Of a stretch of DNA of 64,000 bases, positions 35,271 to 45,882 are shown in pieces. Under the pieces are notes generated by a model. That model worked only from the letters and a program-made list of their open reading frames with translations. It was not told the DNA's origin and ran no database searches. The position numbers were made by a program, and so were the translations under genes. Source of the DNA: Terebella lapidaria (taxonomy: Eukaryota > Annelida > Polychaeta > Terebellida > Terebellidae); the NCBI GenBank assembly GCA_949152475.1, contig OX424564.1:37818165-37882164 (forward strand). Direction: 5' to 3'. Numbering within the stretch: position 1 is the first letter of the stretch; each line of letters begins with the position of its first letter.

Positions 35271-35785
35271 CAAGTTATGATCGGTAAATGCCCCACAATG
35301 TTGTCACATGTAACAGTTGATGAGTTAAAATCATACAGCTTTTGTTGGGTCAGTACTATAGATTCACTAGCCCAGTAGTGAACACCAAGATTGTTGATTA
35401 AAGTGGAAAATGCATATGACTTGAACAGAACCAAATTTTTTTAAGAATCAGGTTCGTCAATCTCGAAAACCGGATAAGCTGTTATATATACAATTTTGTC
35501 AGTATTATATTTGGATTCCTTGACCATGAAAACCTAGTAGTAGACACCAAGTTTGTGCTTCTAAGTGGCCTAGAAGCGGAGATATTGTCAAAGAACTGAA
35601 TTCAGCGGTATTCGGTGGCAGCCATTTTGTTTTTCGGCTCTGAAAAAAATTCCCCAAGGGTGCCAAGGTGGCACCCGGCTGATTCTGACTCAGGAATGCT
35701 CAGAGATGATGAATCAACAAAAAAAGTTCATAATGACGCCAAAACATGCTTCACAAGAAAATAGTCATTTGGCAACTGGACTATT

Positions 35786-36640
35786 AATCCAATGGTAAGA
35801 TGAGAGTGAAAATTGGGAGAGGATCGATGTATCGTTCTTGCGATGAGTCGTGACTCTCTATTCACCGGGACGCGGTCGGTTGGCCACAGTTCCCGTTTTG
35901 CTATCCATGTTAATCATGCAGGCGAATGATTACATGGCGATGACATCGCACAGGGGCCCAATTGCACCACTTGCAAAACCTGCCCGTAACATTCCAAAGG
36001 ACTTGCGCTTGGCATGTTGCGTTTCGGAAAGTTTTCTCTGTGTTTTCATCATTGATTTTATATTATAATATATTCACCACAACCAAATTAAGCACTCAAG
36101 CCTGAATCAAAACACGACACGTGACTCGTTTCTGGTAAATAAGGGAATAGTCGAAACGGCATGCAAGAAATATTGCAAAATTCTGTGTTGCTCACTGATA
36201 TAAACAACTAAGCGATATCATTTCTAGCGCAACAAAAACGTGAATGTGTATGAAATATACAATTTCGAAGTATCTTATATCTCAGTATGCCAATCATGTA
36301 AAGATGTATCTGAAATTCTCAGATAATCATGCATTCGAAGGGAAGCTGGACACAATGTTCAAAGCGCTCCATTGCCTTTGGTGTGCTCAAAAAGCACATC
36401 ACATGTTCGCATCTCAGGTACGTTTCTGAGGTACGCATCGTAACTAAAGCCTTGAAATAAAAGCATGGTATTCTCTCCATCTTTCGTTTGATGAAGGAAG
36501 AATATGGACCTAAGTTTTTTCTTGCTGTCTGTCTTTCTTGTAGATCATTCTGCCTAACATGAACACAATATCAGATTGGGCTGTGGCACCGTATAGGTGC
36601 GGGACTTGCAGGGCTGGTTGTACAGGGTAATTGCAGGGTA
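35786..36640. other. Gene-free stretch
   Basis: No supported gene and no recognised repeat. Short frames at 35850-36068 and 36244-36429 have no recognisable domain. Confidence 0.4.
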
Positions 36641-36654
36641 TCGTAAAACTTCTA

Positions 36655-36940
36655 ATAAACGCCCGGGCGTCTATTGATTTCAGTTACACTCTCTCAGTTG
36701 GACCTGGCGTTTATTGGAATTGGCGAGGCCTGTGTTACGATATGAGAAATCGGACGCCAGTTTAGATATCAAAAGCTGGAAATTCCCGACTGGGACGCGT
36801 TGACGTTGTCGATATTAGTATCTATACGTTGCTATGTTACACAATGTACGTAGACCCGGCGTCTATTAAAACCCGGCGTCTATTAATTTCAGTATACCTG
36901 AACCCCCGGCGTCTATTAGAACCCGGTGTCTATTAGGAAC
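36655..36940. repeat. Short repeat cluster of CCGGCGTCTATTA words
   Basis: Six variants of CCCGGCGTCTATTA occur at about 36662, 36704, 36855, 36871, 36904 and 36921, two followed by ATTTCAG. The first is embedded in a near-palindrome, AATAAACGCC then GGGCGTCTATT. The cluster directly precedes the start of the 20-bp minisatellite. Confidence 0.6.
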
Positions 36941-39900
36941 GTGATGTACACTGTAGAGGGAAGGTGGACACGTAGTTGCGAGAGAGATGTACAGGATATA
37001 TGTGAAAGGTGTACAAGGTAGATGGAAGGAGAACAGAGTAGGTACGCGATGTACAGGGCATGTGGATATAGTGTTTTGATTTGATTTGATTTATTTGGCA
37101 AAACAACAATAAAATACAGATATGTAAAACAACACAAAAGGACGGGTACTAAAGATGAGAAGTACTGACAGTTACCATAATATATTTATGATTAATACTG
37201 TTGCACAATGCCGGGATAACACAATAAAGCTCTGGAGTGTGCTTATTTACATGGTGGTCCCATTATGCTAATATAAGTATTTTTGAAATGGAGACAGGCA
37301 CGTTGTGTAACAATCATATGACATGGATAAAAGGGTTGTGACATTTGAACATTAAGGTGGTAGACAACAATATTCACTGATATATGAAGTCATCGTTTTC
37401 TGTTGATTGTAGTTTGGAGAACAGATAATGTTTAACTGCTGCCTTGAAGTGAGGCTTGATGACAATGTTTCTGTGTGATGTAGGTAGTTCAGTGTACAGG
37501 GTAGTGTACAGGGTAGATGGAATGTGTACCCAGCGATGTATGCTGGGTAGGTGGGAGGTGTACAGGGTAGGGGGAGGATGTACAGGGTAGTTGAGAGATG
37601 TAAAGGCTAGGTGGAAGGTGTACAAAATAGGTGCGTGGTGTACAGGGTAGGCGGACAGTGTACAGTATAGGTCTGGTGCGCGATGTACAGGATATGTGGA
37701 AGGTGTACAGAGTAGGTGTGGCATATACAGAGTATCCGCGCGATGTACAAAGTATGTGGAAGGTGTACAGGGTAGGTGGAAGTATTACGGAGTAGGTGCG
37801 TGATGTTCAGGGTATGTGGAATGTGTACAGGGTAGGTGGAAAGAGTACAGAGTAGGTGCGCGATGTACAGGGTATGTGGAAGGTGTACAGGGCACGGGAT
37901 GATGTACCAGGTATAGGTGTGAGATGTAAAAGGTGTGTGGAAGGTGTACAGAGTAGGTAGGTGACAGGGTATGTGAAAGGTGTACAGAGTAGGTACGCGA
38001 TATACAGGGTAGGTCGAAGATGTACGGGGTAGGTGCGCAATCTATAGGGTATGTGGAAGGTGTACAGTGGCGGTGCACGATGTACAGGGAATATAGCAAG
38101 TGTACGGGGTCGTAAAAAAAGTACAGAGTAGATTCGCGATGTACAGGGTATGTGGAAATTGTGCAAAGTATGTGGAAGAAGTAGAGAGTAGGTGAGCGAT
38201 GTAAACCTACAGGGTAGGTGGGAGGTGTACATGGTAGGTTGAAGGTGCACAAAGTATGTGTGTGATGTGCAGGGTATATGGAAAATGTATGGGGTAGGTA
38301 GAAAAAAGTACAGAGTACTTGAGTGATGTCCAGAGTAGGTGGAAGGGGTACGGGGTAAGGTGGAAGGTGTACAGGGTAGCTGCGCGATGTAAGCTGAGTA
38401 GGTGGGAGGTGTACAGGGAAAGGAAAGGATGTACAGGGTAGGTGTGAGATGTAAAGGTTAGGTGGAAGGTGTACAGAGTAGGTAAGTGATGTACATGGTA
38501 GGTGGAAGGAGTACAGGCTAGGTGCGCAATCTAGAGGATATGTGGAAGATGATCAGTGTCGGTGCGAGATGTACAGGGTATATGGAATGTAAACGGGTAA
38601 GAGTACGGGGTAGGTAGGAAAAGTACAGAGTAGGTGCGCGATATACAGGGTATGTGGAATGTGTACAGAGTAGGTGCGGGATGTACAGAGTATGTGCGTG
38701 ATGTACAAAGTATGTGGAAGGTGTACAGGGTATAAATATTACGGAGTAGGTGCGCGATGTACAGGGTATGTGGAAGGTAGGTGCGTGATGAACAGGACAT
38801 GTGGAAGGTGTACAGGGTAGATGGAAGGAGTACAGAGTAAGCGCGCGATGTACAGGGTATGTGGAAGGTGTACGGGGCAGGTGCACGATGTACAGGGTAT
38901 GTGGGTGTACAGGGTGGGTGCGGGATGTACAGGGTATGTTAAAGGGGTACAAGGTAGGTGAAAAATGTACAGAGTAAGTGCGCAATGAACAGGGTGGTTG
39001 GAAGTTGTACAGAGTAGGTGCGTATATAGATGTACGTTATAGGTGGACGGTCTACAGGGTATGTGGAAAAAATACAGAGTAGGTGCGCGATGTACAGGGT
39101 ATGTGGACGGTGTACAGGGAGGCTGGGCGATGTAAGATGGGTAGGTAAGAGGTGTACAAGGTAGGGGGATGATGTACAGGGTATGTGTGAGATGTAAAGG
39201 GTATGTGGAGAGAGTACAGAGTAAGTGCGTGATGTACAGGATATGTGGAAGGTGTACGGAGTAGGTACGTGATATACAGGGTATGTAGAATGTGTACAGG
39301 GTAAGCGGTAAGAGTACAGAGTAGGTGCGCGATGTACAAGGTACGTGGAAGGTGTACACAGTAGGTAGAGGATTTACAAGTTATGCAAAAGGTGTACACG
39401 GTAGGGGGAGGATGTACAGGGGAGGTGGAAAGTTTACACGGTAGCTAGAGGATGTAGAAGGTATGTGGAATGTGAACACGGTAGAAGGAGTATGTACAGG
39501 GTAGGTGGAACGTGTAAAGGGTAGGTAGAGGATGTACAAGGTATGGGAAAGTGAACACTATAGAAGGTGTGTACAGTTGAAGAATGTAAGGATAGGTGGA
39601 AGGTGTACATGATAGGTAGAAGATGTACAAGGTATATGGAAAGTGTACACGGTAAAAGAAGGATGTACAGGTCAGGTAGAAAGTGTACAGGATAGGTGGA
39701 AGAAGTATACAGTAGGGGGGCCATGTACACGGTAGGTGGAAAGTTGCATGGTAGTTGGGATGTGTACAGGCTAGAGATAGGATATACAGGGTAGGTGGAA
39801 TGTGCACAAGGTAGGTCGAGGATGTACTGGGAAGGTGGAAAGTTTACACGGTAGGTAGAGGATGTACAAGGTATGTGGAAGGTGAACACGGTAGGGAGAG

Positions 39901-40275
39901 TATGCACAGGGTAGGTAAAAAGTGTACAGGGTAGGTAGAGGATGTACAAGGTATGTGGAAGGCGTACATGGTATGAAAGGATTACAGGGTAGGTGGAAGG
40001 TGTACATGGTTGGTAGAGGACGTGCAAGGTATGTGGACACAATAAGGGGGATGTACAGGGTAGGTGGAATATGTACATGGTAGGTGGAGGATGTACAGGG
40101 AAGGTGGAAAGTTTACACGGTAGGTAGAGGATGTACAAAATTTGTGTAAGGTGTACACGGTAGGGGAGGATGTACAGGATAGGTGGAATGTGTACACGGT
40201 AGGTTGAGGATGTACATGGTATGTGGAAGGTGTACACGATAGGGGGCATGTACAGGGTAGTTAGAGAGTGTACAG
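36935..40275. repeat. 20-bp minisatellite, block 1
   Basis: Degenerate units of about 20 bp, typically TGTACAGGGTAGGTGGAAGG or TGTACAGGGTAGGTGCGCGA, are repeated for about 3 kb. Variation between alternating units gives a higher-order period of about 40-60 bp. Because 20 is not divisible by 3 and the complement contains few stops, long open frames appear on the minus strand in several phases (for example 37785-38252, 38739-39359 and 39434-40291). They encode Tyr/Pro/Cys/His/Thr-rich repeats with a 20-residue period and are artefacts. A LINE 3' end interrupts the block at 37074-37490. Confidence 0.92.
37074..37490 (-). mobile_element. 5'-truncated LINE 3' end inside the minisatellite
   Basis: Minus-strand coding (37485-37374) gives SHRNIVIKPHFKAAVKHYLF and a few more residues to a stop, typical of the extreme C-terminus of a LINE ORF2. 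About 300 bases of untranslated sequence follow, ending in AAATAAATCAAATCAAATC at about 37074. A short tandem tail and 5' truncation are typical of target-primed reverse transcription. Confidence 0.65.
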
Positions 40276-40440
40276 TGTATAACATTATCATCTATATACT
40301 ATCCCGAACATGCTGGGAAATTTTATATCAATCCGCCCAAGAATGAATGTGCTTGCAATCATGTATGTGCGCTCTCATTGTGAGCCCTCGTTAGGAAATG
40401 TCTATCTTGAAATATTGGGAGTGGGGGGGGGGGGGGGGAC
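40276..40440 (+). repeat. Array-flanking cassette, partial copy 1
   Basis: It runs from ATAACATTATCATCTATA to a G16 tract at 40423-40438. Shared with copies 2-5 are CTATC(C/A)CGAACAT, AATCCGCCCAAGAA, ATCATGTATGTGCGC and AAATGTCTATCTTGAAATAT. Confidence 0.75.
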
Positions 40441-41352
40441 AAAGTGGGTAGACGGGGGATGCACAGGGAAGGTGGAGAATGTAGGCGTACAGGGAAGGTG
40501 GGGAGTACTAGTAGGTGCGGGATGTATAGGGTAGGTGGAAGGTTTACAGATTACGCGGGATATACAGGGCAGGTGTTTGATATACCAGTATAGGCCTATA
40601 CAGGTGCGTGATATGAAGGATATAGGTGTAATGTTTACAAAGTAGTTGAGGAAGATAGGCTACAGTGTAGGTGGAGGCTGTAAAGGGTACGTGCAGGATG
40701 TGCAGTGTAAACGAGAGGTTTAGCCTACATAGAAGATGCAGGATTTACAGTGTAGGTGGGGGATGTGCAGTGTGGGTATGGGATGTACAGGGTGGATGTA
40801 GGATGTACAAGTCCTTTGCGGGATGTACAGGATAGGTGTGGGATATACAAGTCGGGTGTGGGTTGTACAGAGCCTTTGCAGTATGTACAGGGTAGTTGCG
40901 TAATATACAGGGTAGTTGCAGTATGTAGCATATAGGTGCAGTTTGTACAGGGCGGGTGCAGGACTTACCGGGTAGATGTGGGATTTACAGGGTAATTGGA
41001 AGGTGTATAGGGTAGGTGCAGTATGTACAGGGCGGGTGCAGGATGCATACAGGGTAGGTGCGGGTTTTACAAGGTAGGTGTGGGATTTACAGGTTAAGTG
41101 AAACGTGTACTAGTGTAGGATAACTGCGGGATGTACAGGGTAGGTGCAGTATGTACAGGGCGGTGCGGGATTTACAGGGTAGGTTGAAGGTGTATAGGGT
41201 AGGTGGGGGATGTACAGAGTACTATATATAGATGCAGGGTGTACAGGGCGGGTGCGGGATTTACAGGGTATAGGTGGAAGGTATACGCTGTAGGTGCGTG
41301 ATATACAGGGTAGGTTGAGAGTGTGCAGGGCGGGTGTGGGATGTAGAGGGCG
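40440..41352. repeat. 20-bp minisatellite, block 2
   Basis: More degenerate units (GTACAGGGTAGGTGCGGGAT and relatives, including GCAGTATGTACAGGGCGGGT). They begin right after the poly-G tract of cassette copy 1 and end at the start of cassette copy 2. Confidence 0.85.
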
Positions 41353-43345
41353 AATATGTAAATCCAATCCAGTCCAATCTGATATCAAAGATTTTCCACA
41401 CCAAGATACATGTAGCTAACTCACGTCATTTCGTGCGACTAACTGAATAGTGGCGCCAAGGAGTCTGTGTAAAAATGACGTTTTGATGGTAAACGGGCGC
41501 ACGAATTCTAGCCCGACATGCAGCATTCAAATGCAAATTGCGAAAATTCTACCATAGTTACCCCCACATTTTATTTCAATAATCTCATTGTAGTTTATTA
41601 TCGTTCAGCGTTTTGCAAAATAAAAAAATCCATCGCACTGTTGCACAATTTTTAATCAATGAGTTCGTTCGATATACTGTAACGGGTTTACACCCTTCTG
41701 TGACGTCTTGATGAACCGGTTTTCTTGGGAGGTGGGTGAGTTGTTATTTAACCGGAGCTGAAACGGTAAAACTCCGGGAAACTGCTACTGCTGTACGGTT
41801 GAACTCCGGCTAGAAGTCTCTGAAGGTTGGTAGCGTGGTCTGGAATGGACCTCTTAACCGTTGTCCGACTGCCAATCTGCAACTGCACCTGTAAAGTAAG
41901 AATCCGGAGGCGTTTCCGCCTCCGGGTACTGCAACTGCTCCGTCGGGATACCGCTTTACTGCAACAGCTCCGTCGTTTTCCGCCTTTCTGCAAACTGCGA
42001 CTGCACCTGGAAAAGAGAATCCGGGAACGTTGCCGTTTCCGAATACTGCAACCGCTCTGCCAGTTTCCGCCTCACTGCAAACTGCTCCGGCTGGCTCCGC
42101 CTCACCGCAACCTGCGACTGCACCTGAAATGGAGTATCTCGGAAGTGCTCTCACTTCCGGTTACCGCAACCGCTCCGTCAGGTACTGCCTCTGCCACTCC
42201 GTCGTCCGGTACCACCTCTGCAACTGCTTCGTCGTTCCCGTCTCTGCAACTGCTCCGTCTGGTACCGCCTCCGTAGTTGCTCCGTTGAATTCCACCTCCG
42301 TCTCCGTCTCCTTCCTTGGTGATCTGGGTTCTTGGATCACCCTAAGACGTCGTTACAACTTGGTCTTAACCGACTGTGGACTTATCTCCCTTTTCTCCGT
42401 ATTACTTTCTTTTCCGGTGAACTAACTTTGTTATAACTTCCAGTTCCCTAACGAACACGGAAAAACAACTCAGTTGAAGTTTTCATGTTTATTTTCCAAG
42501 TGCACAGTCAGAAGACTTAACTGCTATCATCTGGATGACTCTATCCGGAACAAGGGAGTACTCTGCTATGGGAGAAGGGGTCTGCACAGGTCGACGTCAG
42601 GACACCAACTCCGCCGTCCGCTGTGAAGCGGGGGCTTTTATAGACCTGAGACCCACGTCACGTGACCAACCTATTGTGACGTCATAGTCCGCCAAAATAC
42701 TGATATTTTCCGGATTTCTAAAAACACTCTAGAACCAATCAGTGGCTGACACGTCACCTTTTAAACCGAAAACGAGGCTGATCACATGACCTTCCGGAAA
42801 TAACGTCATTACGTTTTTGTACTCCATTGTTCCGGCTCCGTCTCCGGTTCCGTCTCCGGTTCCGGCTCCGTCTCCGGCTTTACCAACATCACAAATATAC
42901 CAAGTTCCGAGACGGAAAACCTTTTAAACATTAACAATACGGAACCGCATGAACCTTTAAACACATATACATTTTAATAAACGGTTATTTAACCATAATA
43001 TCACAAAACACTAACAGAATTACCTAGGGGAAACTTTTGGGTACGCCCCAAAACCGTTACAATACATATCACATGAAAATTGGACAGATTTAAAGACCAC
43101 ATGGTTTCTTGTGGGTGATAATTTATCAACATTTTGGAAATACTATCCGATTATTGCATGATAAATCCAGTGTGACGGAATAGCGACTATATATTAGGGC
43201 TTTTGTTGTGTAGATTTTTTTTTCAAATTAACGATAGCCTATATTGTATTATAACATTATTATCCATATACTATCACGAACATCTCATTGTGAGAACTCG
43301 TTCGGAAATGTATCTTGAAATATTTGAAGGGGGGGGGGGGGGGGA
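41353..43345 (+). repeat. Array-flanking cassette copy 2, split by a solo LTR
   Basis: The first half (41361-41677) starts with AATCCAATCC and includes GATATCAAAGATTTTCCACA and CGACATGCAGCATTCAAATG. The second half (43062-43345) runs from ATACATATCACATGAAAATT to a poly-G tract at 43329-43344. Cassette copy 3 (43841-44505) is the uninterrupted version and shows the two halves joined. Confidence 0.85.
41678..43061. mobile_element. 1,384-bp solo LTR with 4-bp target duplication ATAC
   Basis: The insert starts TGTAACGGG and ends CCGTTACA, with ATAC on both sides (41674-41677, 43062-43065). Cassette copy 3 supplies the empty site. TG...CA ends in short inverted repeats plus a 4-bp duplication fit an LTR with no internal region. 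The first half (about 41890-42300) is a GC-rich degenerate repeat based on ACTGCAACTGCTCCGTC, which creates spurious frames on both strands. A TTTTATAG box lies near 42636, TGACGTCA sites lie near 42677, and a 12-bp repeat TCCGGTTCCGTC lies at 42831-42879. Ty3/gypsy or BEL origin cannot be told from the LTR alone. Confidence 0.85.
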
Positions 43346-43354
43346 GGAGGGGGG

Positions 43355-43840
43355 CAAAGTGGGTAGACGGATGATGTATAGGGTAGGTGGAGAATGTAGG
43401 CCTACAGGGAGGGCGGAATGTGTACAGAGCACTAGTAGGTGCGGGATGTAGGGTCGGTGGAAGGTTTACAGATTATGCTGCATATACAGGGCAGGTGTTT
43501 TATATACCAGTAGGCCTACATGGCAGGTGCGTGATATACAGGATATAGGCGGAGTGTTTAAAAATAGTTGAGAAATGTACAGTGTAGGTGGAGACTGTAA
43601 AGGGTGAGTGCAGGATGTACAAAGTAAGTGGGAGGTTTAGCCTACATATAAAAGGTGCAGCATTTACAGGGTAGGTGGAAGGTGTATAGGGTAGGTGCGG
43701 GATGTACAGAGTAGGTGCAGGGTGTACAGGACGGGTGCGGGATTTACAGGGTATAGGTGGAAGGTGTACGGTGTAGGTTCGTGATGTACAGGGTAGGTTG
43801 AGAGTGTGCAGGGCGGGTATGGGATGTAGTGGGTGAACAT
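43355..43840. repeat. 20-bp minisatellite, block 3
   Basis: It starts after the poly-G tract of cassette copy 2 and closely parallels the start of blocks 2 and 4 (AAAGTGGGTAGACGG, GTAGGCCTACAGGGA, GCACTAGTAGGTGCGGG). Blocks and cassettes were therefore copied together. Confidence 0.85.
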
Positions 43841-44505
43841 GTAAATCCAATCCAATCCAATCTGATATCAAAGATTTTCCACACCAATATACATGTAGCC
43901 AACTCAAGTTATTACGTGTGAATAGTGGCGTCACGGAGTTTCTGTAAAAATGACGTTTTGATGGTAAACGGGTGCACGAATTCTAGCCCGACATGCAGCA
44001 TTCAAATGCAAATTGCGAAAATTCTACCATAGTTACCCCCACATTTTATTTCATTAATCTCATACGTACGATCCGTCAGACATGTAGACTAAGTTTTGGA
44101 AGTTTCTACCGTATGAATTTTTTTCTAGTACTGGTCATTCCTTGTAGTTAATATCGTTCAGCGTTTTGCAAAAAAAAAAATCCATCGCACTCTTGCACAA
44201 TTTTTAATCAATGAGTTCGATCTATATACATATCACATGAAAATTGGACAGATTTAAAGACCACATGGTTTCCTGTGGGTGATAATTTATCAACATTTTG
44301 GAAATATTATCCGATTATTGCATGATAAATCCAGTGTAACGGAATAGCGACTATATATTAGGGCCTTTGTTGTGTAGATTTTTTTTTCAAATTAACGATA
44401 GCCTATATTGTCTTATAACATTATTATCCATATACTATCACGAACATCTCATTCTGAGAACTCGTTCGGAGTGCATCTTGAAATATTTGAAGGGGGGGGG
44501 GGAGA
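43841..44505 (+). repeat. Array-flanking cassette copy 3 (complete)
   Basis: It runs uninterrupted from (AATCC)n at 43843 to the poly-G tract at 44492-44502. It includes TTTTGGAAGTTTCTACCGTATG, which the split copy 2 lacks, and an A10 tract near 44170. No coding frame is convincing. Confidence 0.85.
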
Positions 44506-44509
44506 GGGG

Positions 44510-44785
44510 CAAAGTGGGTAGACGGATGATGTATAGGGTAGGTGGAGAATGTAGGCCTACAGGGAATGTGGAATGTGTACAGAGCACTAGTAGGTGCGGG
44601 ATGTAGGGTAGGTGGAAGGTTTACAGATTATGCTGGATATACAGGGCAGGTGTTTTATATACCAGTGGGCCTACATGGCAGGTGCGTGATATACAGGATA
44701 TAGGCGGAGTGTTTAAAAAATAGTTGAGAAATGTACAGTGTATAGTGGAGACTGTAAAGGGTAAATGCAGAATGTGCAAAGTTTT
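44510..44785. repeat. 20-bp minisatellite, block 4
   Basis: Short block that follows block 3 almost word for word, then breaks off at GCAAAGTTTTGG, where cassette copy 4 starts internally. Confidence 0.8.
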
Positions 44786-45160
44786 GGAAGTTTCTACCAT
44801 ATGATTTTTTTCTAGGGCTGTTAATTCATTTTAGTTAGTGAAATATCGTTCAATGTTTTGCAGAAAACATTTTGGAAATATTATTCGATTATATTGCATG
44901 ATAAATCGAGTGTGACGGAATAGCGATTAGGGCATTTGTTGTGCAGACGTTTTTCAAATGAGCGACATATTTTATTATAACATTATCATCTATATACTAT
45001 CCCGAACATCCTGGCGAAATTTATGTCAATCCGCCCAAGAAGGAATGTGCTGCAAATGCTTGCAATCATGTATGTGCGCCCTCTCATTGTGAGACCTCGT
45101 TCGGAAATGCCTATCTTGAAATATGGGGGGGGGGGGGGGGGAGAAAAAATTCTCAAAAAA
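44786..45160 (+). repeat. Array-flanking cassette, partial copy 4
   Basis: It begins inside the cassette at GTTTTGGAAGTTTCTACC, has a deletion around the TTTGCAGAAAACATTTTGG join, and ends at a G17 tract (45125-45141). A remnant of minisatellite (45165-45238) follows. Confidence 0.8.
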
Positions 45161-45240
45161 GTGGGTAGATGGAAGATGTACAGGGTAGGTGGAATGTGTA
45201 CAGAGCACTGATATAGGTGCAGGATGTAGGTGGTATTCAT

Positions 45241-45882
45241 TCCCGGCCCCTCAGGGCCGGGTATATGTGATTGTCGTTGACCTCACCCTATGTATTTCCT
45301 TCTTCCGACTTCTCCATACGACTCTCTCACATTCAACATACACTGGTGTTGGTTTCGCGAATTTGAAATAGAAGCCGATATATTCTGTTAAGCTGATACA
45401 AAAACACTGCTAATAATGATGTTGAAACAACAATCATCATATGGCAATGGAAACTAATGTTTTAAATTAGATTGCATGTCGAATGCGCAAGTGCAATTTC
45501 CGATTATCCTGCCAGTTATCTTAGAACTCACAAAGTATGACCGCTCCAATTGTGTGGTTATTCCCGGCCCCTCAGGGCCGGGTATATGTGATTGTCGTTG
45601 ACCTCACCCTATGTATTTCCTTCTTCCGACTTCTCCATACGACTCTCTCACATTCAGCATACACTGGTGTTGGTTTCGCGAATTTGAAATAGAAGCCGAT
45701 ATATTCTGTTAAGCTGATACAAAAACACTGCTAATAATAATGTTGAAACAACAATCATCATATTGCAATGGAAACTAATGTTTTAAATTAGATTGCATGT
45801 CGAATGCGCAAGTGCAATTTCCGATTATCCTGCCAGTTATCTTAGAACTCACAAAGTATGACCGCTCCAATTGTGTGGTTAT
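45241..45882 (+). repeat. Tandem pair of a 321-bp unit
   Basis: Unit 1 (45241-45561) and unit 2 (45562-45882) differ at about three positions (TTCAACATA/TTCAGCATA, AATGATG/AATAATG, ATATGGC/ATATTGC). Each begins TCCCGGCCCCTCAGGGCCGG, containing a perfect 8-bp stem (CCCGGCCC/GGGCCGGG) with a CTCA loop. There is no coding frame. A related start, TTCCCGGCCCGTCCGAG, is seen once at 48949. Confidence 0.9.

Larger units (their letters stand above)
32253..35785. mobile_element. 3.5-kb element with long inverted arms carrying duplicated coding ends
   Basis: The ends read TATAGTCCAG on the left and CTGGACTAT on the right; a TTA on each side may be the target duplication. The outer about 320 bases of each arm (32275-32580 and 35440-35760) are almost perfectly inverted. 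Inverted homology continues, more diverged, to about 33330 and 34900, giving arms of roughly 0.9-1 kb. Each arm encodes part of the C-terminal Cys-rich region of a transposon-like protein. The centre (33440-34640) is occupied by a degenerate LINE fragment on the plus strand, probably a later insertion. Confidence 0.75.

Noticed and set aside
37374..40291. Series of minus-strand reading frames up to 285 codons with Tyr/Pro/His/Cys repeats
   Set aside because: They follow a 20-bp tandem repeat that stays open in several phases at once, frames overlap each other, and there is no start, signal or domain. Treated as repeat artefacts.
41827..42425. Overlapping plus- and minus-strand frames rich in Thr/Ala/Pro/Ser or Arg/Leu
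   Set aside because: They lie inside the solo LTR and come from its GC-rich internal repeat; both strands are open together.
45241..45882. Helitron-type rolling-circle element
   Set aside because: A GC hairpin is at the start of each unit rather than near a CTRR 3' end, and no AT-target ends or Rep/helicase frame are visible.
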